From Acetobacter pasteurianus subsp. pasteurianus LMG 1262 = NBRC 106471 (lineage in GTDB: Bacteria; Pseudomonadota; Alphaproteobacteria; Acetobacterales; Acetobacteraceae), in assembly GCF_000285275.1 (NCBI RefSeq), contig NZ_CADO01000006.1, positions 1 through 64,000 on the forward strand: 64,000 nt of DNA, given 5' to 3'. The notes under the pieces are model-generated. The model saw nothing but the letters and a program-made list of their open reading frames with translations. It was not told the DNA's origin and did no database searches. The position numbers and the translations under genes are program-made. Position 1 is the first letter of the stretch, and the number at the start of each line of letters is the position of its first letter. Positions 1-8,517 of the stretch are shown here, one piece after another.

Positions 1-39
1 GCCGTGCAGTTCGCCTCAATCATCATCCTGCTTAACTGA
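1..39 (+). pseudogene. C-terminal end of a probable IS5-type transposase (partial at window edge)
   Basis: The first 13 codons read AVQFASIIILLN and then stop TGA at 37-39. This short tail resembles the C-terminus of IS5-family (IS1031-like) transposases that are abundant in acetic acid bacteria. The rest of the element, if there is one, lies outside the window, so it may be intact or broken. No right inverted repeat could be fixed; the sequence around 50-62 is a possible boundary. The call rests on family memory for 12 residues only. Confidence 0.4.
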
Positions 40-328
40 CGACACGCTGTAACAAAGGCTAGCTTACGCCCAAAAAACATTTGAGAAATTTATGTTCTCC
101 GCAGTTTGTTGTTGACCCCATGCACCAGCATTACCGTTGCTTCATCATTCCTGGCCATCGTGATTACTTCTGGAAACAGTCTTTTTCCGTTACTCCTATC
201 CATGCATCTGTCCGTATTCCGCCACAAATTGAGCATTTGCCTGCATTTTCCTAGCAAACGCATATGCACCTTAAAGAATCTTCTTGTGCTCAAGATGTTT
301 TTCTCGTAGGAAGCCGCATCAGCCTCTT
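40..328. other. Gap between transposase tail and tRNA-Glu
   Basis: No convincing gene. One plus-strand frame is open from 63 to the stop at 252-254 (ATG at 120, 44 codons, containing HRDYFWKQSFSVTP). It begins just after the presumed insertion-element end, so it could be the tail of a disrupted gene. A minus-strand frame (293 to 90) is also open, and neither can be preferred. Confidence 0.3.
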
Positions 329-404
329 GTCCCGTTCGTCTAGAGGCCTAGGACACCGCCCTTTCACGGCGGCAACACGGGTTCGAATCCCGTACGGGAC
401 GCCA
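329..404 (+). tRNA. tRNA-Glu (anticodon TTC)
   Basis: A full cloverleaf can be drawn. The acceptor stem gtcccgt (329-335) pairs with acgggac (394-400). The anticodon stem ccgcc/ggcgg (356-360/368-372) encloses loop ctttcac with anticodon TTC at 363-365. The T arm is cgggttcgaatcccg. The CCA end (402-404) is encoded. The gene stands alone, with no other tRNA next to it. Confidence 0.95.
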
Positions 405-807
405 CTTTTGCTCAAAACTAAAAACCTTCAGGTTTCGTTTCGGGTGGCTTAAGATAAGCAGGTTCAGAAATCTGCCTTTCCTTTCAAAAATACAGGCACT
501 CCGTTCTTTACAGGCTCGATTCCTCTATCGAGCTTGCGTCACAAATGCCGAGAGCAAGAACGGCTCCTCGACGATCCGAGGTACGGTCACGCACGGGATC
601 GTTCTGCTGCAGGCATTGCTACACCTAACGGAACTCACTGCGGAAAATAATAACGGAAGCATCCATCATGATCACCTCATTCGGTGATGTCTTCCATCCG
701 ATAGTTTTGACTTTGAGCACATTGAACACATGCATGCCCGTATTAAGTCTGATAGATCAGAAGATCATGATGTGCCCTAGGTTTTATAAAACAGAAAAAT
801 GACGCTT
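405..807. other. Gene-free stretch of about 400 bases downstream of tRNA-Glu
   Basis: No reading frame with a credible start and length was found. It holds two small hairpins: gctcgat/atcgagc (514-520/527-533) and tcacc/ggtga near 672-687. Neither is followed by a T run, so neither looks like a standard terminator. It may be decayed DNA next to the tRNA gene and the insertion-element end. Confidence 0.4.
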
Positions 808-1764
808 CTAAACGAAAAGTACGCGTTTTAGAGCAGCAAAATAGGAGTGTCTGAACTGTATGCTCAATGGTGCATCAGGAATGAATACATCAAACACGTG
901 ATAAGCACCGGGAACGACACAGACTTCTGTTGGCACACCTGCTGCCATCAAGCGCCGTGCATATTCGAGATCCTCATCCAGAAACAAGTCTAGCGACCCA
1001 ACCCCGATATAAGCTGGCGGCAGCCCTGCCAGATCTTTCGCGCGAAACGCCGCTGCATATTCAGAAACGTCTGCGCTTCCAGGCGCTTTGCCCAGATAAG
1101 CATTCCATGCGTAGTGATTGGCGGAACGGGTCCATATATACTGCCCCAGTTCCGAAGACGGCATGACAGTGGTGCCCGTTCGATCATCCAACATGGGGTA
1201 GATGAGCAACTGGAAAAGAACTTTCACTTCTGCTCTGTCTCGTGCCAGCAAGGCAAGACAGGCAGTTAAACCACCTCCAGCACTATCCCCACCAATGACA
1301 AGACGATCACGATCAATTCCCAAATGAGCGGATTGCTCATGAACCCACTTCAGAACAGCATAACAATCCTCTATCGCCGCTGGGTATGGAGCCTCGGGCG
1401 CCAGGCGGTAATCAACTGAAAAGATCACCAAGCCCAGTTCGTTCACAAGCTGTCGGCATCTCGCATCATCCACTTCTGGCGTACCGCTGACAATGCCGCC
1501 GCTATGAATGTAAACCAGTGCTGGTGCATGCGGATGTTTATCTTTGGGCCGGTAAATCACGACCGGAACATCCGGAGCGCCAGAAGGCCCGGGCACATGG
1601 CACTCTTCGAGAGTGACATCTGGATATTCGGTAACCGGCACATTGCGAATAGCCGCGATAAACGCCTTACGGGTTGCTGCAAGGTTTTGATCTGAAAGAC
1701 CATCAAAGGATGGCAGGACTTTCAGAGCTTCCCTGAATTCTGGGGCAACAGAATTTTGAATCAT
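808..1764 (-). CDS. Alpha/beta hydrolase, HSL-family esterase
   Basis: A 318-residue cytoplasmic hydrolase with the fold and motifs of the hormone-sensitive-lipase esterases, which cleave short-chain carboxylic esters. The nucleophile is Ser about 161 in GDSAGG. Asp about 260 (GSLDLFLDED) and His about 290 (GAYHVFD) complete the triad. The oxyanion motif reads HSGG (about 87-90) instead of the usual HGGG, a one-residue departure. There is no signal peptide. The start is supported by GGAGA eight bases upstream. It stands alone, and the natural substrate cannot be told from sequence. Confidence 0.85.
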   Translation of the reverse strand: MIQNSVAPEFREALKVLPSFDGLSDQNLAATRKAFIAAIRNVPVTEYPDVTLEECHVPGPSGAPDVPVVIYRPKDKHPHAPALVYIHSGGIVSGTPEVDDARCRQLVNELGLVIFSVDYRLAPEAPYPAAIEDCYAVLKWVHEQSAHLGIDRDRLVIGGDSAGGGLTACLALLARDRAEVKVLFQLLIYPMLDDRTGTTVMPSSELGQYIWTRSANHYAWNAYLGKAPGSADVSEYAAAFRAKDLAGLPPAYIGVGSLDLFLDEDLEYARRLMAAGVPTEVCVVPGAYHVFDVFIPDAPLSIQFRHSYFAALKRVLFV

Positions 1765-2041
1765 GAAGATTTCTCCGCGTTGTTTCTCCTCACGATAGAT
1801 CGGATTATGCAGATACGGGCATCACGTATAACTGATTGAACAGAAAGTGTTTTTACCGTGTCTTATTCTGGCCAGTCGTCAGATTTCAAAATAAGAAACA
1901 CGTAACCTCTCTGTCAGCAGCATCTGGCCGTGCAAATTCTGCCGAAGCACTTTTGTGTCGTATTAAACAGTTCGCAACACAATATCCGCAAACGACATTT
2001 GGCTAATAATATTCCGAAGCAGACCTGAAGAGGAAGAGGCC

Positions 2042-2400
2042 ATGAAGCCCAAGGCGGGCAATCTGTTCCATGTCAAACCCGGCCATTCCCCCATATTGGG
2101 AAGGGCTGGAAGGGCATGTCTCCATTGAAGCGGGGATTTCAGGCAACCCCTGGACACGCTCTGGCCGCAACTTTGCGCAGTATTATTCAGATCGCGCCAA
2201 TACGGTCACGCTGAACCAGATCATTGGTTCCCTGTCCCATCCGGTAACGTCCGTAGGCAGTGGGTATGGCATCGGCTTTGTGCTCGAAGCCATGTATGGT
2301 TCCGATGCACGGTTTGATCCCACAATCGGCATGGGTTCTGGCTCCCTGCACGGTCTGTATCAGTGAGCACCCACGCAGGCGCATATGGAATTTCATAACT
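2042..2400 (+). pseudogene. Decayed fragment of a beta-barrel outer-membrane porin (BBP2/OmpL-like)
   Basis: The frame starting at ATG 2070 contains PYWEGLEGHVSIEAG, SDRANTVTLNQIIGS and GYGIGFVLEAMYGSDARF, which resemble the N-terminal third of the large beta-barrel porins of acetic acid bacteria. The upstream frame at 2042 gives AGNLFHVKPG, which also fits that family. The two frames join if one extra C is removed from the run at 2088-2092. TGA at 2364-2366 interrupts the match, because the same frame continues APTQAHMEFH after it. The signal peptide and most of the barrel are missing. The family assignment is from memory. Confidence 0.55.
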
Positions 2401-2478
2401 ACGTCCGGCTTTGAAATATTATAGATCTACATTCAAATAATATAATGAAATCCCATATTATGCTGTTAATTCAAGAAT

Positions 2479-3162
2479 CTAAAGCACAGCCCACTGCCGT
2501 AACAAATTATGATATGTAGCCGTCAAACCAAGAACAGCGGCGTGATCATCCGATAGCTGCTTCCTGATATCCATAATTGATTGGTCAAATTGGTATAAAA
2601 GCGTGCGCTGTGTATCGTCCGCTACCATGGATTGAGACCAGAAAAAAGAAGCCCAACGGCTACCACGTGTTACCTTTGCCACACTATGCAAACTGGTAGA
2701 GGGATAGATAACCATATCCCCTGCGGGGCAGCGGACTTTTTGATTGCCATATGTATCCTGTATAACAAGTTCGCCACCGTCATACTCTTCCAGATCACTT
2801 AAAAATAATGTGGAGGAAACATCTGTACGAATACGAAAACCTGTTCCCGGCAAATGACGAATGGCATTATCCACATGGGCATGAAAACACATTCCCGCAT
2901 CATACCGGTTAAACAATGGTGGAAAAACGCGTAACGGCAGCGCTGCGCTGTTAAACGTCGGATTGCGCCCCAACGCTTGCAGAATAATCTCTCCCAACTC
3001 TTGGCTTTCTGCACTTTCCTGGGGGATCTGAAGATTAAACTTTGCTTTTGCAGATTGATCCCCTGCTGTAACCTTACCGTCAACCCATTGCGATTTTTCC
3101 AGTGTTTTACGGCAATAGGAAATTTCTTCGGCAGTTAGCACATTAGGAATATGAACAAGCAT
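2479..3162 (-). CDS. piuC: PKHD-type Fe(II)/2-oxoglutarate dioxygenase, PiuC/YbiX family
   Basis: A 227-residue soluble oxygenase of the prolyl-hydroxylase-like 2OG-Fe(II) superfamily. Iron ligands are His96 and Asp98 (in FHAHVDN) and His159 (STSLHS). Arg169 (RGSRW) is placed to bind 2-oxoglutarate. The family is named for its link to TonB-dependent siderophore receptors (PiuA/Fiu), and that partner lies in the same strand run here. The hydroxylated substrate is unknown for the family. The run receptor, Sel1 protein, DUF4405 protein, PiuC shares one direction with short gaps, so co-transcription under iron control is inferred. Confidence 0.88.
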   Translation of the reverse strand: MLVHIPNVLTAEEISYCRKTLEKSQWVDGKVTAGDQSAKAKFNLQIPQESAESQELGEIILQALGRNPTFNSAALPLRVFPPLFNRYDAGMCFHAHVDNAIRHLPGTGFRIRTDVSSTLFLSDLEEYDGGELVIQDTYGNQKVRCPAGDMVIYPSTSLHSVAKVTRGSRWASFFWSQSMVADDTQRTLLYQFDQSIMDIRKQLSDDHAAVLGLTATYHNLLRQWAVL

Positions 3163-3177
3163 AACTGTTCTTACCGT

Positions 3178-3708
3178 TCAGCTAGGTTTTGCGTGAGAAT
3201 GTTTGTGATCATTGCCAGAATGCTGAGGCAAAATTTTCAGTAGCTCATCTGAAGCAGACTGGCTTGATCGTGAAGCAATTTGCTCCAATGTTTCTGATGT
3301 AGAATGCACGGTATAACCATCCTGCGTTAAGCGTGCGCCTAACTCATCTGGCGAGACGTGCAGTAAAGGTGCCAAATCTGTAAGCGGAGCATGCGTTAAA
3401 ACCGGAAAAACCCGAGCAGCCGGGTTACCTCCCTTATGGCCAGTTGTTAGCATAAAGGCCCCAGCCGCTACTAAAGATGCCGTACACGCAACTATCATGG
3501 TTTTATTACGAAAGTAGAGCAGGAACTGAGACCAGTTACGCCACATATGCATAAAAAAGGGCAGCAATAATACCATGCTAAGCCATGTATGCATGGAATG
3601 GAACATGCCTGGCATCCAATGGAAAAATAGGGCTGTTCCAGAAACAGCTGAAACAATAAACAAACCGGTGATCAACGGAGTGGAGTATTTCTTTATAACG
3701 ATATTCAT
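3178..3708 (-). CDS. DUF4405-like membrane protein with His-rich tail
   Basis: A 176-residue protein with three apparent membrane segments (about 10-30, 38-58 and 70-90) and a soluble C-terminal half. The membrane part carries spaced histidines (FFHWMPGMFHSMHTW, FFMHMWRNW) as in DUF4405/cytochrome-b-like membrane proteins, where such residues may bind heme; that role is inferred. The tail ends HSGNDHKHSHAKPS, a possible metal-binding stretch. ATG 3708 is preferred over the in-frame ATG at 3717 because AGGG lies about ten bases before it. It sits 15 bases before piuC and is probably part of the iron operon. Confidence 0.65.
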   Translation of the reverse strand: MNIVIKKYSTPLITGLFIVSAVSGTALFFHWMPGMFHSMHTWLSMVLLLPFFMHMWRNWSQFLLYFRNKTMIVACTASLVAAGAFMLTTGHKGGNPAARVFPVLTHAPLTDLAPLLHVSPDELGARLTQDGYTVHSTSETLEQIASRSSQSASDELLKILPQHSGNDHKHSHAKPS

Positions 3709-3759
3709 TGAAAACATACCCTGTTCAAACAGAAATATTAATAAAACGTAGTGTTTATC

Positions 3760-4476
3760 CTAAACATTCTCACAAGAATGAAAAAAGCGTTCTTTTGCTC
3801 TTTCTACGATTTTGCAAAAGCGTGCGTCTGTCACTCCACAGAGAAATTGTTCTATGGCCAAAAAAACATCCCTAAACCCAAGATCAAGCGCTCCTTCGAA
3901 GCACTTTAAAGCCGCTTCTTTTTCTCCGTACAACAGGTGGTAACGGGCCATATTGAGATATCCCCAGCAATCTCCAGAATTTATGGCAGCTCTAAAAAAA
4001 GCAATGGATTTTCTCTGGTCAATTTCAGGAATAAGCCCATCCTCAATAATAAGACCAAGCATATTAAATGCTTTAGAAACACCATGCTGCGCAGACATAA
4101 CATACAAATTATATGCCTTTTGCGGATCTTTTTTTACGCCTTTCCCAACCAAATAAAGATCTGCCAGATTAAACATGGCACACCCCTCTCCCATGCTCGC
4201 AGCATGAGAAAAATACATTGCTGCAACAGATGCATTGCGCGCAACGCCCCAGCCGCGCTCATACGCACGCCCAAGCATGTTTAATGCACGAGGATCTCCA
4301 GAGCGTGCTGCAACTTCAAACATACTAAAAGCATCTGAAAATTTACCGTTATTCAGATAAATCTGCCCGAGCATGAGCTGCACATTCACTGTGGATACAG
4401 AATGACATGCCTTGTCTTCCGGGGAATCTTCATCAAGCTTACCAACACCTATAGCAGGCTTCATAATTCGCACCAT
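3760..4476 (-). CDS. Sel1-repeat (TPR-like) protein
   Basis: A 238-residue protein made of Sel1-like repeats, for example ALNMLGRAYERGWGVARN, AMFNLADLYLVGKGVKKD and AFNMLGLIIEDGL, which form paired helices used for protein binding. There is no signal peptide, so a cytoplasmic location is likely. It lies between the siderophore receptor and the DUF4405/piuC pair. Sel1 genes often accompany PiuC-type oxygenases, but their function there is not known. An in-frame ATG at 4464 is an alternative start, and neither has a clear ribosome site. Confidence 0.75.
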   Translation of the reverse strand: MVRIMKPAIGVGKLDEDSPEDKACHSVSTVNVQLMLGQIYLNNGKFSDAFSMFEVAARSGDPRALNMLGRAYERGWGVARNASVAAMYFSHAASMGEGCAMFNLADLYLVGKGVKKDPQKAYNLYVMSAQHGVSKAFNMLGLIIEDGLIPEIDQRKSIAFFRAAINSGDCWGYLNMARYHLLYGEKEAALKCFEGALDLGFRDVFLAIEQFLCGVTDARFCKIVERAKERFFHSCENV

Positions 4477-4523
4477 AACAACAAGGCATGTACCATGATT
4501 TTCTTATATCTTCTGATATATTA

Positions 4524-6833
4524 TTAGAATGTCACGCCAATGTTTCCGATAAAGTACCGACCTGATGCAGGAACAGCGCGTGAACCAGAGAAAGAAGAAG
4601 CATAATTCAGCTTATTGGTGATATTGTTGGCATTAAACGACACACGATAATGCTTGTAATCCCAAGATAACATGCCATTCAGCAGAAACGTATTGGGAAT
4701 GCGTGCCGTATTAGCCGTATCCGGGCCTGCCCAATATCCGGATGAGTATTGTACGCCACCACCAATTTTTAGCGTACCCCATTCTGGGTTCAGCAGTTGC
4801 CTGGAAAGATCATACGAGCTCCAGACAGACATTGTATTATGTGGCACCTGTGGAGCAGTTTTCCCGTTATCTCCGGTGCTGCTATGGGTTACACGCCCAT
4901 CCATATAGGAATAGGATGCAAAAATCTGCCAATCCCGTGTAAGCTTACCATTGGCGCTTAGTTCTACGCCACGGATACGTCGGCCACTTCCAGAATCTGC
5001 AAACCCTGTTTCCATATCACCGTTTACATCATAGTAACGGGAATTATTTTCACTGATCTGGAAGAAAGCAACTGTTGTTCCCAAGCGTTTGTGTAGAAAA
5101 TCTGCCTTACTGCCAAACTCAAACAAATCACTCCGCTGCGGTGAAAGATTCACGCCTTTTTGCGCAACATCACCTGCTTGTGGCTTGATTGTAACCAGAG
5201 AGGATACATCAGTTCCTACTGGCTTATAGGAACGTGCAAACGTAAAGTAGAAAGAAGCATTCTTCAAAGGAGAATACATAATGCTGGCAGATGGACTCCA
5301 GCGATCAGATTTCTGCTCTGCACGGCCCTGCGCAGCCTTGGAGCGCGCATAATATGTGCTGCTGAAGGAATCCCAACGCCCAGTTCCAAAAAGAGAAAGC
5401 TGCTTAGTTAACTGTATACGATCAGAAAAGAACAATCCAACATCTCTGGCATTTGCATTTCCGTAACCAGAAGATGGAAAACTAACTGACGTGCCAGAAT
5501 AAGAATATTGTGGATTACGAATGGTCTGGTTATTCACCCGGTTGGTAAAACTACCGGGCCAACGGGAATCACTTGCGTAGTTTACATCTACACCAGCTTT
5601 AATATCGTGATGTACAAATCCTGTTTTAAATTGTGATCGTCCCATCAGGATGTTTTGCACACCCCATCCTTCTTGACGGTAAGCAGCACCACCACCGGCA
5701 CCATAAGGTAATGCGTAGTTACCACCAGCCAGAAAAGCTGTTGCACAAGCACCAGAACATGCCGCAGGCGTTGTAGCTGTATAATCACGATTATACATAC
5801 TTAAACGCGTATCATTCGTGAGCGTAAACCAGCGTGAAATCTCGGATTTAAGAGAGGATGTCAAAGAATGAATGTTGGAACGATCGAAGTCGAAATTACG
5901 TGTATAGCTGGTGTTTCGAGACAGACCATATTCCGTAATGGGGCGGTAAATTCCATTCACCTGGATCATACTCACACCATAATCGGGCTTGCTATCACTG
6001 TTGAGCCACTGCCACGTTAAATGCCAGGATGTTTTGCTACGCAAACCAACGCCAAAATCTACAGCAGCACCGTACCTATTTGAGGTGACATTATTACGGT
6101 CAACAACATCCTGTTTATTGAACATTCCGTTGACACGAATGGCCATATCATCATTGATCTGATAATTGATATCACCCACACCGCGGAAGAGCGGGCCACT
6201 TCCAAAGGACTGATCATAACTGTAGCTGTTGCCTGCATGTGCATGCTTTTGGCTTTGGTTGATAACCCCACCAACATTGCCTGCACCAAAGTATTCGCCT
6301 GATGGCCCTTTAATAACTTCAACGCTTTCCGTATTGAAAACATCTCGCGTATATGTGCCAAAATCACGCAGCCCATCGGTGTAAATATCCTGTCTGGCCT
6401 GCAAGCCGCGGATACGAAACTGGTCACCATTCAGACCCCCAGCTCCTTCCCCCGTTGAAAGTGTAATGCCCGGAACATTGCTCAGCGCCTGATCCAGCGT
6501 GAAAGCACGCTGTTGCTTCATGAGTTCCTGTGGCACAACGTTAATGGTTTGAGGAGTATCACGCACGGAAGCGGGCATACGTGAAATGTTCAGTATTTTA
6601 CTGTTTGTATTCCCTGCCTCATAAGATTCATTTTTAGATTCAGCATGTCCTCCCACCCTTACTGCGGAAAGTTTAATAGAGGTATCGGAAGAGGAAGGCT
6701 GAAGCGGTTGCGCCGCATCTTCTGCCTGCGCTTTGCTTTCTGTAACACCCAACCCAACAGACACCCCCAAGGCAACAGCCACACGCAGGCCCTTGCCTTG
6801 TGAACTCGGGTGAGACAACTCTGATCGACTCAT
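4524..6833 (-). CDS. TonB-dependent siderophore receptor
   Basis: A 769-residue outer-membrane receptor for ferric siderophores. After a signal peptide (cleavage probably near ESKAQAED) come a plug domain (about 75-200, with DTPQTINVVPQELMKQQ and EVIKGPSGEYFGAGNVGG) and a 22-strand barrel ending in the aromatic-terminated strand IGNIGVTF. ATG 6833 is chosen because AGGAG precedes it by eight bases; the in-frame GTG at 6842 overlaps that ribosome site. Fur-box-like sequences lie 70-115 bases upstream. It belongs to the FhuE/Fiu-like group, but the siderophore cannot be named. ExbBD-TonB, encoded divergently, would energise it. Confidence 0.92.
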   Translation of the reverse strand: MSRSELSHPSSQGKGLRVAVALGVSVGLGVTESKAQAEDAAQPLQPSSSDTSIKLSAVRVGGHAESKNESYEAGNTNSKILNISRMPASVRDTPQTINVVPQELMKQQRAFTLDQALSNVPGITLSTGEGAGGLNGDQFRIRGLQARQDIYTDGLRDFGTYTRDVFNTESVEVIKGPSGEYFGAGNVGGVINQSQKHAHAGNSYSYDQSFGSGPLFRGVGDINYQINDDMAIRVNGMFNKQDVVDRNNVTSNRYGAAVDFGVGLRSKTSWHLTWQWLNSDSKPDYGVSMIQVNGIYRPITEYGLSRNTSYTRNFDFDRSNIHSLTSSLKSEISRWFTLTNDTRLSMYNRDYTATTPAACSGACATAFLAGGNYALPYGAGGGAAYRQEGWGVQNILMGRSQFKTGFVHHDIKAGVDVNYASDSRWPGSFTNRVNNQTIRNPQYSYSGTSVSFPSSGYGNANARDVGLFFSDRIQLTKQLSLFGTGRWDSFSSTYYARSKAAQGRAEQKSDRWSPSASIMYSPLKNASFYFTFARSYKPVGTDVSSLVTIKPQAGDVAQKGVNLSPQRSDLFEFGSKADFLHKRLGTTVAFFQISENNSRYYDVNGDMETGFADSGSGRRIRGVELSANGKLTRDWQIFASYSYMDGRVTHSSTGDNGKTAPQVPHNTMSVWSSYDLSRQLLNPEWGTLKIGGGVQYSSGYWAGPDTANTARIPNTFLLNGMLSWDYKHYRVSFNANNITNKLNYASSFSGSRAVPASGRYFIGNIGVTF

Positions 6834-6902
6834 TTGCCGCACTCCTGATGAACCCCAGTTTCTGGTTCACCTTAACTAAATAATAGGGACGAAACGGCTA
6901 CC

Positions 6903-6947
6903 TGATAATCATTCTCATCTTATGAGGCAAATGATTATCAATATCAT
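6903..6947. promoter_or_regulatory. Probable tandem Fur boxes
   Basis: Two sequences close to the Fur consensus lie upstream of the receptor gene: tgataatcattctcatc (6903-6919) and aatgattatcaatatcat (6930-6947). The second, read on the other strand, matches the GATAATGATAATCATT pattern with two changes. The position fits repression of the receptor operon by iron-loaded Fur. Binding is inferred. Confidence 0.6.
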
Positions 6948-7312
6948 ATATTATCAAATCGCATGAGGTGTGGTTTTGCCGCAACATGTTGTTGATGGCC
7001 AGAGATTACCTACAAACTATATGCGATAAAATAAATTTTAATTTTTCAATATGTTAGAAAGACATTCCTATCTACAAACGATCTTTGACCAACCAGACCA
7101 TACGGGGTGTTTGCAAAATATTAAGACATTCACGCTTAGATGATAGTGATTCGCACTTGCGTATTGGTGAACGCTTTGTTATCTGCTGCTTGAGATATGC
7201 CTCGCGTGAGAAAGCATAAGGCACCTGTTTTCCAATTACGCCATCGGTTGTTCCTTACAGGTTCTCCTGCGTATCGCTTCATTATATGTATTGCGAAAGT
7301 ACTTGGTTTCTT
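6948..7312. other. Divergent intergenic region between receptor and exbB
   Basis: This AT-rich stretch must carry the promoters for both iron transcripts. Besides the Fur-box-like pair to its left, gatgatagtgattcgcact at 7139-7157 is a weaker Fur-like match on the exbB side. No gene is seen. Confidence 0.4.
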
Positions 7313-8062
7313 ATGCCCTCATCAGAATCATCTCTTCAGATCCCTCTTTCTTTTTCTCCATGGGAAATGTTCCTGAATGCGGGTTCTGTTGTGCAATGCG
7401 TCATGGCACTTCTCGCATTGGCCTCGCTTCTGACATGGACCATCTTTATCGCCAAATCTGTTGAGTTTTTGAGTGTTCGTAGAAAGCTGAGAACAGCAGA
7501 AAAAACTTTGGAAGAAGCTGGCACATTAGCCTTGGGTGAAAAAGGCACACGCCAAAACAGTATTGCCCACACACTGGTGATGGCAGCAGAAACTGAAAAA
7601 GCTGTTTCGCACGATATTCCCAATGACAACGAAGGCCTTAAGGAACGTATTGTTTTACACCTTGAACGTCTGGAAGCCGCAGAGGGGCGCCGCTTAATGC
7701 GCGGCACAGGCCTGCTGGCCACCATTGGTGCAACATCACCTTTTATTGGGCTGTTCGGTACTGTGTGGGGGATTATGACATCCTTCACAGGTATTGCCGC
7801 CAGCAAAGCCACCAGCCTTGCTGTGGTGGCTCCGGGCATTGCGGAAGCCCTGTTAGCCACCGCGCTCGGGCTTGTAGCTGCCATTCCCGCGGTGGTCATC
7901 TATAATCATCTTGCACGCCAATCTGCATCTTGCAGAGCACAAGTGGCGGATCTGACATCCCTTGTCATGCGACTGGTTTCTCGTGATCTGGGCCGAGCGC
8001 ATGTACTGGCAACCAGTGCTCAGATCACCCCTTTTGATATCAACCGAATGGCTGGGGAATAA
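7313..8062 (+). CDS. exbB: ExbB, TonB-complex proton channel subunit
   Basis: An inner-membrane protein of the MotA/TolQ/ExbB family that, with ExbD, uses the proton gradient to drive TonB. Three membrane segments are visible: one near the N-terminus (VMALLALASLLTWTIFIA) and two in the C-terminal half (around GATSPFIGLFGTVWGIM and AEALLATALGLVAAIPAVVI). The GLFGTVWGIM motif is diagnostic. ATG 7313 gives 249 residues; the in-frame ATG at 7286 would add nine. Neither has a clear ribosome site. It is followed five bases later by exbD. Confidence 0.92.
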   Translation: MPSSESSLQIPLSFSPWEMFLNAGSVVQCVMALLALASLLTWTIFIAKSVEFLSVRRKLRTAEKTLEEAGTLALGEKGTRQNSIAHTLVMAAETEKAVSHDIPNDNEGLKERIVLHLERLEAAEGRRLMRGTGLLATIGATSPFIGLFGTVWGIMTSFTGIAASKATSLAVVAPGIAEALLATALGLVAAIPAVVIYNHLARQSASCRAQVADLTSLVMRLVSRDLGRAHVLATSAQITPFDINRMAGE

Positions 8063-8067
8063 GCCAT

Positions 8068-8517
8068 ATGCGCCGCATCCAGCATGCAGATGAAAATCCA
8101 CACGAAGCAAGTGAGATCAACGTAACGCCATTCATTGATGTTATGTTGGTGCTTTTGATAATCTTTATGGTTACGGCCCCCCTCACCACAGTCAACGTGC
8201 CTGTAGATCTGCCTTCATCAACAGAAAAACCAACACCACGACCAGAAAATCCTGTTTTTCTAACAGTGAAAGCTGATCACGCACTAGCCCTTGGTGAAGA
8301 CAGTATATCGGCTGAAAACCTACCCCAAGCGTTAGAAGCAGCAACCAAGGGAAACAAAGATGAACGTATTTTCCTGCGTGCTGATAAAACGGTAGATTAC
8401 GGAACACTCATGGGGGTGATGGATAAACTTCGCTCTGCCGGTTATCTCAAGGTTGCTCTTGTTAATTTGCAAGGACAAGAAGAGGGCTCTGCTCCAGCGG
8501 CAAAGACCGAGCCATGA
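8068..8517 (+). CDS. exbD: ExbD, TonB-complex accessory subunit
   Basis: A 149-residue inner-membrane protein with one N-terminal membrane segment starting with the conserved NVTPFIDVMLVLLIIFM, whose Asp is the proton-carrying residue of the ExbD/TolR family. The periplasmic domain follows. GGGGAA lies nine bases before the ATG. Its last four bases overlap the tonB start (ATGA), so the two are probably translated together. It works with ExbB and TonB to energise receptors such as the one encoded divergently. Confidence 0.93.
   Translation: MRRIQHADENPHEASEINVTPFIDVMLVLLIIFMVTAPLTTVNVPVDLPSSTEKPTPRPENPVFLTVKADHALALGEDSISAENLPQALEAATKGNKDERIFLRADKTVDYGTLMGVMDKLRSAGYLKVALVNLQGQEEGSAPAAKTEP

Noticed and set aside
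329-807. tRNA-Glu considered as a genomic-island attachment site
   Set aside because: No repeat of the tRNA 3' end and no integrase gene seen in the window.
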